NCBI RefSeq assembly: GCF_900324465.2
Contig: NC_046627.1
Location: 10,542,834 to 10,606,833, forward strand
Direction of reading: 5' to 3'
DNA: 64,000 bases
Source: Anabas testudineus
Lineage: Eukaryota > Chordata > Actinopteri > Anabantiformes > Anabantidae
The first letter of the stretch is position 1; each line of letters opens with the position of its first letter. Below the pieces are notes generated by a model, which ran no database searches, was not told the DNA's origin, and saw only the letters and a program-made list of their open reading frames with translations. Positions 49,934 to 62,683 of this stretch are shown in pieces. A program made the position numbers and the translations under genes.

Positions 49934-52916
49934 TTAGTCTTTGTCTGCTGTCGAATTCAAGGACACTCTGGAGTGGGACAATCGTGGTTCTGGTTTGAAA
50001 ACATGTGTTTAATAAAAACAAAAAAAAAAGAAAAAAAAACAAGTGAGTGATGTGTGATGTATACCAGATTAGCATGTACTGATAAAACATCTTAAACATG
50101 AGAATCTATTCAGAAAATGTGGACAATTTAAAAACTATATTTAGAAAATATGAAGAAAGTGGTGTTAATTAATGTGTTCTTCAGCTTGAGTGATATCTTA
50201 CTTTTGGGTACAGCTGAATAATCATCAGACTCCGTTTCTTCATTGGAGGAATCACCTGTTAGTAAGACAGAGGCAGGCATGAAGCTAAAAAACCTAGTTA
50301 GAAATACTGACACAGGGCTCAGTAATCACTCACCTTTTTTTGTTTGTGGGTTTCCGCTCTCGTTTGTCTCAAGACCGGGTCTCAAATTATCACCTGCATC
50401 TTCAACGCCTTAAACAAAATACCATGTGTCTTACAGTGAGAGGATGCAAATTTAACTCAAATGCCAGTACTGCTGCGCAGCACGTCTCAACCTTTTGAAA
50501 TTAACTAAAGCTAAACTTCTTCATATCGCTTTAAATTTCTCAGGGGTTAATCTACATCTACATAATAATATCAGAATGGCCACTTTGTTACTTTTAATAC
50601 ACGTTTTATAATGATGTAAATTAAATTTAATGAAAAAAGTTTTTCGTTGTTTTTCCCTCAAATAATTTGAAAGAAAATACAAAATAGATTACAATTAGTT
50701 TTTTCCTAATGTCACACTATCATCTGTGTCATACTTCAAAATGAGACTTGGTCTTGTTAGGAAACTAATCTAAAGTGAAGTAATACAACTCACGTGTATG
50801 ATTGTCTCCACCTGATCTCGATGCTCCTCTTTTTATCTTTGAGAAAACTGATAAACAGGAAACAATAAACAATATAAAACAACATTAGCATCAACAGTGA
50901 CAAAGACAGTTATCATGTGTTGAGTACATACTGTCTATAACAAACGCACACTAATATGAAGTAAAATAATTCTATTCATTTTATACACAGGATTAACTGT
51001 ACGTATGTAAAGATGATCAAACATCTAAAAACAGACCTGTCACTGCATCTGTTACTCGATGTTTCCTAATTAGGAGAATTCCCACCAGCACCAGCACCAG
51101 GATCACTAATAAAATAACAACAGCAACCCACAGCAGGATGAGGACACTGGTGGAGTGTCCAGAAGACGCAGACACAACAGGTTTTGCTGTAAGATAATAG
51201 ATAACATTACATTTGAAAATAATATTACTGTGCATAGACAGCTTTAAACACCATATGCAAATTATACATCAGCAAACCTGCACTGTATCTGCACTGAAAG
51301 TGTGTCAGACACGTTTTGGTTTTTATTTTTTACATACTGTAAATGCTACATGGCGACTCGCTCCTATTTTCGTCACCCTGGCTGGGTACACAGCCGGCCT
51401 TTTAGCTTGTGTGTCACTCATGCTATATGTGCATAAGCATGACCTGAACATATTTATAGGATTCAACTCTGCTTTCCTGAGTTTACATGCACAACCACAG
51501 CGAGAGCCCTACAGCATCACCTGTGTACAGTAAACGCACACGAAAGCTGCTGTGCAAACCTTCAACTCATGCTAACCCATGCTTTCTGTGTAGACATGGT
51601 TTTAACATTGATCCTAAACTCTATGAGCTCACGAGCACAATTGATAATGGTAATGATGATTACAACTTCATGAAAGATCCACACCAATCCTGTTTTTACA
51701 TTTACCATTTGTGTAGCTTTAAGTTACAACACAGTTGTGTCTCACCTCTCAGAAGCAGCCAGCTTCCAGGTGATGTTTCAACATCAGAGAAGCTGCACTT
51801 GTAAAAGCCTTCGTGCGACTTGGAAACATTAGTAATTCTTATTTCTGCAGCATTGATCTGAACGGGGGTGTCATCTTTGTAGAAAACAGGTAAGTTAGTG
51901 GAGTTTGTCTTTTTGATGCAGCGCAGAGTCACAGCTTCACCCTGAGACACAAGAGCAGGACTCTCCAGGATGACAGGGCCACCTGAACATCATGTAGAAG
52001 AAAAAAGGATGTCAGCTGTATGCTTTACGTACACTGTTGCAGTTGCACTCTGGTATTGTTGTAGCTTAATGACGTGGTATTCAATCAAAAAAAAAGAAAA
52101 GTGCAAGGGGACATAATCCAGAAAAGTATTATGTCAGTTTTTTACAGTGCAACCGAGAAAATAATTTAGTACTATATAAACTAAATTGAGAAGACACTGG
52201 AAACAAGAAGCAAGAATGAGCAAAATATGATATGTTTGACAAACTAAATGAGGATTGTCCAAAACTTACTAGTGTAAAATACTGAATGCTTTAGAAGTAC
52301 AGTGAACATACCAGTGACAGTTATGTTGACGGAGTTGCTTCTCTGTCCATTGCTCGTCTCACACCAGTATTGGCCACTGTCTGCTGAATAGACTTTATCA
52401 ATGGCGCACAATGACCTAGGAGACGGCTTCCTTGAACTACACGCTGGAATAATCTCTTCAGTATTTCTGATTCCTTTCAGTTGAGTGGAACCATCAGTGC
52501 TCTCGCACTGAAAGGTGACAGACTCATATTCAAAGTGCTGCAGTCTGTTTGGACTGACATGAAGACGGACTGCATCTGAAAATGAAATTTGTAAAAAGAA
52601 AAATTCAACACGGACAAACGGGTGACAAGTTATACCACAACAAAGGGGCATTTACTAATCAAACTTGACTCGTTGATAGTGAAAGTGATGTAATTTCACA
52701 AATAAAATGGTTTTCTCTTTGCTACTCACCACTTTTGCGCGTTTGACTCTTGTGAACATGTCCCAGCAGAATGACTCCCAGGGTTACTTGATAAACAAAG
52801 CAGCAAAGTTACATCATCAATACATTTTTCGGTGTGCGGGAACACAAAGGCTTTGGAAAAACAGAAGACAACCTCTGAGACTTACCCAGTCTGAAGCAGA
52901 GAGCTGTAACCTCCAT
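49934..52916 (-). CDS. FCRL-H: two-Ig-domain Fc-receptor-like protein with multi-exon tail
   Basis: Coding order 52916-52886, 52786-52730, 52575-52312, 51982-51746, 51186-51037, 50847-50794, 50408-50334, 50255-50202 and 49989-49934, all phase 1, 325 residues. Starts MEVTALCFRL, with signal core TLGVILLGHV. First domain 30-117 (SPNRLQHFEYESVTFQCES, QYWCET), second 118-196 (VTLRC, FYKCSF). Exon 5 has a stalk and an uncharged membrane helix (VLILLWVAVVILLVILVLVL). The tail includes exons shared with FCRL-J and a tyrosine at about 302 (SDDYSAVPK). The last exon ends at TAA (49934-49936), 14 codons before a tyrosine (EITYTP) that aligns with the ITIM of FCRL-J, so that motif is no longer translated. 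Probably an inhibitory-type receptor that has lost its distal motif. Confidence 0.8.
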
Positions 52917-54439
52917 GTTGTCTAGCTGCTGGCTGTTTCTGCAGCAGAACTCAAATACAGCTGAAGTCTGATGTAAGTGAGTGTTTCCTCTTCCTGTACA
53001 GTTTCTTTGGTGTTTGATGTTGAGGCAGCAGCTGAAGCCAGAGTTATCTGTGTGACTAATGACAAAGCAGGGCACAACTGGTCGTGTGTCTATGAACATG
53101 GTTGTGTTTGCTCACTGGTTAATGCCACACCTTTGTCAGACCTCTTGAATTGAGTTCAGTTTGTAGGTTTAAATGTAAAAAAAACATTCACCACCATTCC
53201 ATTATTTGTGGACCTAACTCTGAAGCAATTGAAAACACCAAGACATTGGATTTTAACACTAAAACGTTCCTCATTGACATGAAAGGATCAAAAGTTTTTT
53301 TTTTTCTCTAGAACTCAGTGGAATTGATCATGTACGACCTCTTTTGTGTTGAAACATCCTAAATAAGTTGATGTCCTATAAATCAATAATTTGACTTTAC
53401 ATTTGACTCTTGGCTCTGTAGCCCACATATGCTGAAACTGGATCCAGTCAGGACAGAAAACGTTGTGGAAGACCCAAGTGCACATCTGTCGAAGAAGTGA
53501 AGTGCCTACAAATGTCCTCATGTGAACTTTTTGTGTCATCGTTCCTCGCTGATCAGGACAGCGAACCTCCTCTTGCGTACTGTGTGAATGAACTGTTGGT
53601 TTCTGGCTCAGGCACTTTTTTTTTTAATTCTGTCTCATTCTCAGGTAAGTTGGTGTCTGGATTTTTAGCAAGACCAATCAAGACCACAACTGGAGGGATA
53701 TTAATATTTACTATCATCCGTCATACTTTGGTCAAATGTAAACCACTTCCTCCAATGCAACCAATAGCTTTCTAATAATGGTGTTCACTCCTCTTGCTGC
53801 CTGGTAGGCGACAAATTCTGTGCAATGACATTTGGCAACCTCCAAACCACAATGGTTTTATCTGGCCTTATGTGTTACATGCTCTTGTGGTCTGGACTCA
53901 GTCTTGCTGTGCTTTTTCTAGGATCTGACTCGACTGCTTGAAATCTTGGTCTTATCTCGGTCTTGATACACTGATCTTTATAATGACTTGATATTGGATT
54001 AGGTGATCTGGATTGCATCTCCATAGGAGAATTGAGTCATTTAGCCTCATAGGCAGAGCTATCAAGAAGGAAAAACTCACAAGAACAGATTACAGTGGAC
54101 CGGGACACATGAATAGTGGACTTTAGATGGGTGGATCTACATTACCAATCAAACGTTTAGACTTACACAGAAACTTCTAACTTCATTCAAAGATCAATAT
54201 ATTCTGCTGTTACCAGTAATGCACAGAAGATTTTCTAATGAGTTTGCACTAGAAAATTGAAGTAGTCAAAAAGTAGAAAATGTTGAGATAATGATCCATT
54301 CTATTTTTGTATTTAGTATATTGCAAATGATTGATTGATTTTTTAATGTTGATAAAATGTACTGACTAAGTTACTGTCAAATGTAGCACCTTACTGAATG
54401 GTATTTTGAGAACATACTGCATATGACATAATAGATCTT
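52917..54439. other. Intergenic stretch between FCRL-H and the tail relics of FCRL-I
   Basis: No exon or known repeat could be supported. A 13-base T run lies near 53296-53308. Confidence 0.4.
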
Positions 54440-54811
54440 GAAGCGTATGACTTGTGGTTACAGGTTGATGTGAGATCTCATTCTTGTCTACAGAAGAGAA
54501 ACCGTCAGGTAGCCAGCAACAGACAGCGATCTGTAAATAGTGGTACTGGCAGGCTACAGGCTAAAAAGCTGTATTACCTTTTGTGGGTTTCTGCTCTGGT
54601 TTAACTCAATTTGTCACCTGCATTTTCAGTTTCTAAAACAACCAGAGTGTTGTGCAGTTTATCCATAGTTGACCTACTTAAAGGTGTGAAAGAGAACACT
54701 GTGTCTACTAGAATAAAGACAATGTTAAGAGATGGTGTTAAGGTTAAACCTTTCTCTGTTTTGTGACAATGATGGCAGCCTCAGTTTGATCAGCATCATT
54801 TTCTCAGTCAA
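54440..54811 (-). pseudogene. Three decayed cytoplasmic-tail exons downstream of FCRL-I
   Basis: In the same order as in FCRL-J: 54811-54750 (ENDADQTEAAIIVTKQRK before GTTTAAC, compare the J exon 60392-60321 with the same donor context, but with an in-frame stop and 62 nt instead of 72), 54632-54578 (ENAGDKLS, then a stop; compare EDAGDNLSLCLE, 20 nt shorter) and 54487 to about 54440 (KNEISHQPV; compare KVEVSHEPVYAAI, with the tyrosine lost). FCRL-I itself stops right after its membrane exon at 56154. These are therefore remnants of a signalling tail that its ancestor used. Confidence 0.7.
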
Positions 54812-55507
54812 CTAAAAGACTGGGGGAAAAAAGTGTCAGATTTAAAGTTTTGTTTACCCAAAAAGATGGAACTAGCAAACAGTACTTTGTTAGTTTTAAA
54901 CATATCCTGTAAAAGTATATATCAAACAGGCATTCGTTAGTAAAAACTAGCAGTTGAAATATACCCAGACGAGACAATAAACCACATAGTCTTTATTGCA
55001 GCTGCCTGTCCGCAAGAATTTTCCTAAGAAGACTCATAAAGTTTAAAATTATAAGAAAGGTAGCTTTGCATTCAATTGTTACTACACAAAAATGACCATG
55101 TGTGTTTCCAGGTATTTACTGTAGCTCTTGGTGTTTCTGTTCCGCATTAAAACCCCTGTGGTTTTGACTTACTGTTCACCATTACGTGGTTATAGAAACT
55201 GAATTTAAACTGAGGTTAGTGGGGTTCACGGGTGTGAGTAGTGAATACAATAAAACAACAATGACATTCATTGTCTTCTGTTATTTAACAATTGCTGACT
55301 GGTTTTATTGAGTATGTGAATTTCCTGTTGTTCTGTCTGAAACCTTAAGCTGCCACCTTGGGCTGGTCTTTCTTTAAAAAGATATTGCTAACCTCAATGA
55401 GATGTGCCTCATCAAATTACTAAACAAAAAAAAAATAATATTAATCTATGGCACTGTGTAAAACATGCAGTGTGACATTCATTCACAGATATCCCCACTT
55501 GATTTAC

Positions 55508-55697
55508 GTTTAGTCATTTGGCAGATGCTTATCCAATCTCTGTAAAGAGATTTCCAAGTGAGGAACAAGGCAAAGGCAGGGCAAGCGTAAGGAGGTTTTG
55601 CTCCTACTGACTCTGACTGCATGTAGGGCACAAACAGGATTCAAACCCCGGACTTCCACATGGAAAGCAGCGATCTTACCGCTCCTTTGCCAGCTAA
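55508..55697 (-). mobile_element. tRNA-derived SINE (minus strand)
   Basis: The minus strand starts with a tRNA-like head (GGCAAAGGAGCGGTAAGATC, then a GGGGTTTGAATCCTG B-box block) and ends with AAGCATCTGCCAAATGACTA, the tail shared by several teleost SINEs. It lies between FCRL-I and its tail relics and helps explain their unusual distance. Confidence 0.7.
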
Positions 55698-56153
55698 TGA
55701 ACTGTAATTTTCTAAATCTACCACTCGGAAGGTGAACAAGCAAGTGATTTTCTGTATGTCTTTGCTTCCAAATTTTAAGAAATATTGTCACACGTGAACA
55801 GTATGAAATTCATTTAATATAACTAAAAATAAAACATATATTCATTCTATAAGGTGCAGACTTAGAAAACCAGGTTTTCATAGGCATAACATAGACTTGG
55901 CCGTACATAGACATAAGTACGGCCAATAAAAAATAATAAAATAATAAAGGTTTTATTAAAATAAATTAAAATACTTTCAAACTGCAAATGCAATTACTGA
56001 AAATAGAAAAACAGCTGTTATACGGGAGGAGTTCAAGCATTCAAAGCCAGTTAGAGCCATGCAGACAGTTTGAAGAAGGGCGATCCATTTCACATTATCC
56101 TCATGTGGTCAGTTCAATAAAACAATTGTAAAACACGCAGTAAATGCACACTG

Positions 56154-57737
56154 CTAATGACAAGCTCTCCACATTTTTAAAGCCAGTATTTTCAACCTTG
56201 ACATTCCCAGCAGCAGCACCACCACAGCCATAAAAATGGTAAAAGCAAAACGCAGCAGGTCGAGGACACTGGGGGAGTTTGAGTCATCATAGATGCTATC
56301 TTCATAAGGTGGTGTAAAGGTGAAAAAAGTTATATTTCCTGTAACATTACAGATCACACTGGTCACAACTTGAATTATGATCTGTACCAATACTGGCTAA
56401 ATAACAAAATATTTTTTAATTTGTTCATTTAGATTTTTTCAACACAGTCGTGTCTCACCTGTCAAGACCAGCCAGCTTCCTGGTGATGTTCCAACGTCAG
56501 AGAAGCTGCACTTGTAAATCCCTTCATCAGACTTGGAAAAATTGTTAATTATCATTGTGTCTTCAGCAGTCACCTGTAGGAAGACGTCATTTTTGTAGAA
56601 CACAGCAAGGTTGGTGGAGTTTGTCTTCCTGCTGCAGCCCAGAGTCACAGATTCACCCTCAATCACAGGAAGCGCAGGACTCTCCAGAATCACAGAGCCA
56701 CCTGAACAACATGTTCACAAAAATAAGTATAAATAAGTTAATTATTTGTTAAATGTACAATGTTGGAGTTACTTGCAAATTACGCAAACATCATTACACA
56801 TGTTGTGCAGCAGTTTATAGAAGAAAAGGTGTTTGGTCACAAAAATCCAAACAATCCATGTAAATTCTTGTATACGTCCATAAATTATATTTCTTAAATA
56901 TAATTTAAGAAATATAATTTAAGAAGTAGATGTAGATGAGAAGTATCCAAAACCAGATGTACTTGAACATACCAGTGACGGTGATGTTGACAGTGTTGCT
57001 TTTCTCTCCTTCGTTAGTCTCACACCAGTATTCTCCACTGTCTCCTTGATAGGTTTTATCAATGGTGCAGGATAACCCCGTTAATAACCTCTTAGAATTA
57101 CACAGTGGGACAAATTCTTTACTATTTCTGATTCCTTTCAGTTGTGTGGAATTATCAATACTTTCACAGAGAAAAGAGACAGACTCATATTCAAAGTGCT
57201 GCATTCTGTCTGGAGTGATACGAAGTAGAAATGCATCTGAAAACAACACAAATATTTGTTTTAGAGATGCCAAAAGAATAAAAAAGAATTAAATGGGTAA
57301 ATGATAGTTATAAATGAAACAAAATGAAAATGTATTAATATATCTGACACAGACATATAAACTGGTGAAGTAAATTTTTATTGAAGTTACAATCATAGAA
57401 AGCAGTGACTGATCAAATAAAACTCCAAGTCAACTTTAATGTTATGTTTTTATGTAGTAAACAAAATGATAACTTAGATATGTTTAAGATTAATTATCTA
57501 GATGGAGAGACTTGTGAAAAACCAAAGTTCCTTTCTTACTTACCGTTTTGATTAGTTTGATTGTGCGACTGAAAAGTTTTTTCTGGCAGAATGAATACTA
57601 GCATTGCTAGATAAACAAAGCAGCAAAGTTCTGTATGAGTCACAAATTCTTTAATGCTCAAAAACATAGAAACTTAGAAAAAATAGAAAAAAAGTGTGTG
57701 GCTCACCCAGTGTGAAGAAGACAGCTGTAACCTCCAT
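56154..57737 (-). CDS. FCRL-I: two-Ig-domain Fc-receptor-like protein, activating type
   Basis: Coding order 57737-57707, 57606-57544, 57236-56973, 56701-56459 and 56338-56154, all phase 1, 261 residues. Starts MEVTAVFFTL. First domain 32-119 (PDRMQHFEYESVSFLCES, EYWCET), second 120-200 (VTLGCS, IYKCSF). The last exon has a stalk with two tyrosines outside the cell (PPYEDSIYDD), then a membrane segment beginning LDLLRFAFTIFMAVVVLLLG with Asp 227 and Arg 230 at its outer end, and a tail of about 14 residues without a signalling motif. A basic residue in the helix plus no tail is the classic activating layout; the adaptor is unknown. The Ig domains are close to those of FCRL-H and -J. No lesion seen. 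Confidence 0.82.
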
Positions 57738-58957
57738 GTCCTCCTCCTGCCACTGACAGTCTCAAAGTGAAAGGCAGCACAGCTCACATGAGTGTGTACT
57801 TCCTTTTCCTGTATGGTTTCTGTCTGAAATATGTCTCTTGATATAAATGCTGGAGGCAAGGTCATAATGGAAATAATCACATTAAGCATACATCACAGGG
57901 AGAGCCGTACCTGCTCTTTAGGTCGGCAAAGAACAGTTTGGTCCAATTAACTTAAAACAGGCATCGATTGAATCATTGAAATGGTCTCAAATCATGGTCA
58001 CATTTATTTTCCCTTTTATTATCACTGGCTTCGCAAATAGTCCATTGCTAATGTAATTAAGGGCTGGATGATTATTTGGGATTAATTTTACTGAGATTAC
58101 AATCAGGTTCATATTAAACATTAGTGAGAGTAGAGCGGTCGCCAAGATGGATCAACCTGGCATGTTACCTTATACCTTGACTTCTTCTACAATGACCTGG
58201 GGACCAGCAGAACGTGATACTATAAAATCCTTAGTGTTGACAAGGAACAGGACGTCATTTGTGTGGAACTATATTGGCTAAAATTGTTAACTTGCTAACT
58301 TGCAATTTCCTCTTTTTGTGAATAATTGGAGTGATCTACCTCAGGAAATCAGGTTTCTCTAAATCTCTACACCGATTAAAGTGACCAAGTTTCCTGTTCA
58401 CACATCAGCTTTCTTTACAGATTGTAACCTGGTTACTTATATGAGTGTAAGCTGACTGACTGTATCTCAGATGGTCACAGGGACAAAACAGCCGGAGGGA
58501 ACATCATGTCACCATTGAGTGCTAACAACTTGTTGACGCCACTGAATACCGTCTTCAAGAATTTGAGTCTGGTTGCCCAGAGCAACTATATTAGGATTCC
58601 TTCTGGATGTTGTTCAGGTGTAATTTACAGCCACAGGAAGTAGGTTATTGCTTTTAATGCAAATAAATAACAAAAACCAATATTTCATTTTATTTTGTCA
58701 CCATCACTTTGTGTGTTTAATGGGAGTTTTGACACCTATTAAGCTTGAAACTAGTATAGTGTAGTATAGTGAGTATAAAGAACATTAACAAATGCAGCAC
58801 GTTTCATATAAATGGTATGAGGACAACATCACATTATATATTAATTGCAAGAAATAATTGCCAAACAAAATGGGTAAAAAAAAATTACATTCAATTCAAA
58901 TTTAATTCACTATAATTCAACAGTAAATATTTTTTGTAAATTTCTCTCTTGTGCAGA
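57738..58957. other. Intergenic stretch between FCRL-I and FCRL-J
   Basis: No exon or repeat family could be supported. Confidence 0.4.
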
Positions 58958-61900
58958 TCAGAGCATCAAAACTCTCTCCTGTTTGTTCTTCAGGTATCTT
59001 GTTTTCTGTAAGATAAAAGCATTTGATTTTACTAAAGTGTTTCCCAATATTTCTGAGGTCATCTTCAGTAAACAGAAAACTACTTAACAAGTACTTAACA
59101 GCATAAATTCAATCATGTCATGCAGCAATCCCTTTTCACACACTTATGACAAAACTCTGTCACAATGTATAAAAATGTTTTATGTTTTTGTTCTTGGATT
59201 ACTAAAATTATATCCGCAGATCTAGTTACAGAAGAAATTACCACAAGGAGGAAAACTATGTGTTAAAGTCTGAATAGATGGTGGAGTCAGACTAGAGATC
59301 ATTTTTAAAAAGGATGCTTTCGAACCAATCTTACTTTCTTGATGCCAGAATAGATGATTGCATCCTCTGTGAAATCTAGATCTTGGTCTGCTGGATTCAG
59401 GGTCAGCCTGCAGCTGGATATATGTGATCCTGGTGTGGAAACTGGTGTGTTAAAGAAAACATCATCAAACATAAATCATGATGCTAACTGATCGTAGACT
59501 GTGATGAAAAGATATTAACATACCTGACTGTTCTCTGCAAGATTTTAGACGTCTCCACTTGATCAGTGTATTTTTTTTTACAACAAACATTTTAAATCTA
59601 TTTAATCCTTAGTACATTTTTAATTATGTACTATTCTTACTTACAATAGCAGCCATTTTGGTCAAATTGATCCTTATCTACAAGCAAAGTTTCTGTATGT
59701 TCTGTTTGTTGTTGCTTGTTGCATGTACCAGATAAACATGTTTTAATAAAACATCTTAAATGTTCAGAGATTCTATGAGAAAATGTGTTAAATCAAAGAC
59801 ATTGTTCATAATATTTTATTAACAAATTACTGGTCCTGTTATGTTGTAGAGCTTGTGATTTCTTACTTATACTTATAGCCGCATAAACAGGTTCATGTGA
59901 GACCTCCACCTTGTCTGCCAGGAGAAACCAGTCAGTAAAAGAGAAACAGAGATGAACTGAAAAAGTCTAACTATAAATATTGATAATGACAGACTAGAGG
60001 GCTTCTTACCTTTTTTCGTTGGTGGGTTTCTGCTCTGGTTTGTCTCAAGGCAGAGGCTCAAATTGTCACCTGCGTCTTCAGTGTCTAAAACAGAACACCA
60101 ACCACAAGTACGGCTGTGCAGTGAGACTTTCACCTGAACTTACACCTGTCAGTTTAATTTTCCTACATACATTCACAATGGTTCAAATGGCTGGTTTGTT
60201 TGTAAGAATAAAGGGAAATACACAGATTAGAAAAAGTGTCAACTATTACAGCTGAAGTTACTGTTTAGTTACCACAGGTTTCCTTTATTGTTTTTCTCAA
60301 ATAAATAAAATAAGTTAAACCTTTGTCTTTTATCTGCTTGATGACAGACACTGCGTGGGCCGTATCATCGTCTTCATTGTCCACCTCATAAACTGAGACG
60401 GGGGAAAATTATTTGTGGGAAAAAAATGAAACATACAATTAAATTTTAATTCTTTGCTCTTTAAGTTAAAATCATAATATAGAATGAGCCTATTTCGTGA
60501 AGGGACCCAGAATGGAGTAATACATCACAACTCACCTGCACGATTGTCTTCTTCTGAGGTCGGTGCCGCTCTTTTTGTCTTTGAGAAAACTGACTGAAAG
60601 AAAACTAACACAGGGTAAAGACATGGTTACAGTTCTCAGTTTCCAAATCAGACCTGGATTATCTTAGTTGTGCTTATTTTATTTCTTTTGGCTCTGTACA
60701 ACAAACACATAAGCTACGTCCATACTGTATTAACTCTACAGATGTAAGCATTTTCAAATGTCTAAAAACTGAACTGTGACTTTTCTCTCCAATTTTACTA
60801 GTGTGCTTGAACTCTGAAACTTGGATCACTTGTTTTACCTCTGTATCTTCTAAAAAGTAGAAATCCCACTGGCGGTAGCACCATGGCCATAATGGAAATG
60901 GGGACAGCAATGCTCATCACACTGTGGCCAGCAGAGTGTGCAATGACCGGATCTTCAGTAGGGGGTGTAGGGGTGACAGAAATGGGATTTGCTGTAATAT
61001 TACAATGATACTACATATGGAAACTTACAACCCTGCATGAACAGCTTTAAACATGAAAATTATGTAACATGAACACTGACCTCAAAGCTACACCTGCGCT
61101 GAAAGTATGTCAGCTGCATTTTTGATGAGGGTATGCTACGTGTGTGTCACCTAACCGATACATTGCTATTTTAATCATTCTAGCCGTCTACACAGCCCGT
61201 GTCTTGGCTTGTGCGTTTCTTGTGCTGTACTGCACTATAAATAACAGTTATCAAAATACATGTACAGTGTAAAAACACTGTGCCGGATTAATTGTGTTGA
61301 ATTCACTCAACCCCAATACTGATTAAGGTGTTGCACTAGTATTTATCAGGATGAAAAAGTCCAGTCTATTCACACATTGGATAAATCTGAGTAATACCAC
61401 TGACAGTAACTCTAGGCCTTTAAAGTTACTGTAACTCAAAACAGAAATGTAACTTCACATTTCTGATAATTGAACAATATGAACACATTTGTGAGGAAAA
61501 AATGCAGAGTCCACTTTAAACCTATGAAGAGTCAAATGACATAATTCAAGATAATTCCCAGTCAAATACCCAAGAGAAAAGTACTAGACAACTGAACAAC
61601 AATTGTATAATAAGACTTGAGAAATGCAGCCCTACTTTGCAGCTTTTGTAGTTTTAACACAATTCTCTCTCACCTCTCACAACAAGCTGGCTTTCTGGTG
61701 ATGATCCAACATCAGGGATGTTGCATCTGTAAAGTCCTTCTGTAGACTTGGAAAAGTTTTTAATTCTCATCTCTTCTGTATAACTGATCTGCACGGAGAC
61801 GTCATCTTTGTAAAAGAAAACTAACTTGTTGAACTTTGTCTTTGTGTTGCACCTTAGAGTCACAGTTTCACCCTCAATCACAGGAAGAGCAGGACTCTCC

Positions 61901-62683
61901 AGGATCACAGCTCCACCTGAATAACATGTTGAACAAATGTTGGGCATATATTTTATGTACAATGTAACTCACAAAATTACAAAAAAATTTGTGTAAAACA
62001 GAAATATACAGAGTCATTACATACAAATATGTGATATGTACTAAATAGATTTTGTAGAAATCTCTGTTTCTACTCTAGTGTTAAAAAAACACCAAGTTCA
62101 TCAGAAACACAAAGCAAACATCCAGATGTTTTAACATTTCATGCAACATACCAGTGACAGTGATGTTGACAGCGTTGCTTCTTTCTCCTTTTTTAGTCTC
62201 ACACCAGTATTCTCCACTATCTCCTGGATAGGCTTTATCAATAGAGCAGGTTGACCCAGATGTTGTTCTCTTAAAATTACATGATGGAGTAAATTCCTCA
62301 GTATTTCTGATTCCTTTAAGTTTAGTGGACCCATCATTGCTCTCACAGTGAAAAGCCATACGGTCATATTCAAAGTGCTGCTGTCTGTTTGGAGTGATAT
62401 GAAGACGAACTCCACCTGAAACTGAAATGTGCCAATACAAAAAAGATAAATAAGACAAATAATAATAATAATAATAATATTAATATTATTTGCTACTCAC
62501 CACTTTTGCTTGTGAGACTGTTCTGAACATGTCGTCCCAGGAGAATGAATCCCAGCGTCACTTGACAAACAAAGCGGCAAAGTTGTAACCATACATTTTT
62601 TATGTGCAAAACAGAGAAACCTTGCAAACAGGAAAGATACCCTGAGACTCACCCAGTCTGAAGCAGAGAGCTGTAACCTCCAT
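58958..62683 (-). CDS. FCRL-J: two-Ig-domain Fc-receptor-like protein with ITIM tail (inhibitory type)
   Basis: Coding order 62683-62653, 62560-62501, 62415-62152, 61916-61674, 60991-60839, 60589-60536, 60392-60321, 60084-60010, 59914-59867, 59429-59335 and 59005-58958: 1143 nt, 380 residues, with consistent phases to the last stop. Signal peptide MEVTALCFRLVTLGFILLG; Ig domains 31-118 (PNRQQHFEYD ... EYWCET) and 119-199 (VTLRCN ... YRCNI); proline- and threonine-rich stalk and uncharged membrane segment in exon 5 (VMSIAVPISIMAMVLPPVG). The tail has Tyr 328 in EPVYAAI and Tyr 360 in AIIYSGI; the latter fits the ITIM consensus (I-x-Y-x-x-I), and such motifs recruit SH2 phosphatases. A possible 33-nt exon at 59677-59645 was left out because it would create a TGA. 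Tail joins are less certain than the ectodomain. Confidence 0.78.
62459..62492. repeat. (AAT)n microsatellite in FCRL-J intron 2
   Basis: About ten AAT units with slight interruption at the right end, directly upstream of the first Ig exon acceptor on the coding strand. Confidence 0.8.

Noticed and set aside
59645-59677. Possible 33-nt tail exon of FCRL-J with good splice signals
   Set aside because: Joined to the next exon it makes an in-frame TGA before the ITIM. Skipping it gives a continuous frame to a matching last exon. It could still exist as a truncating alternative.
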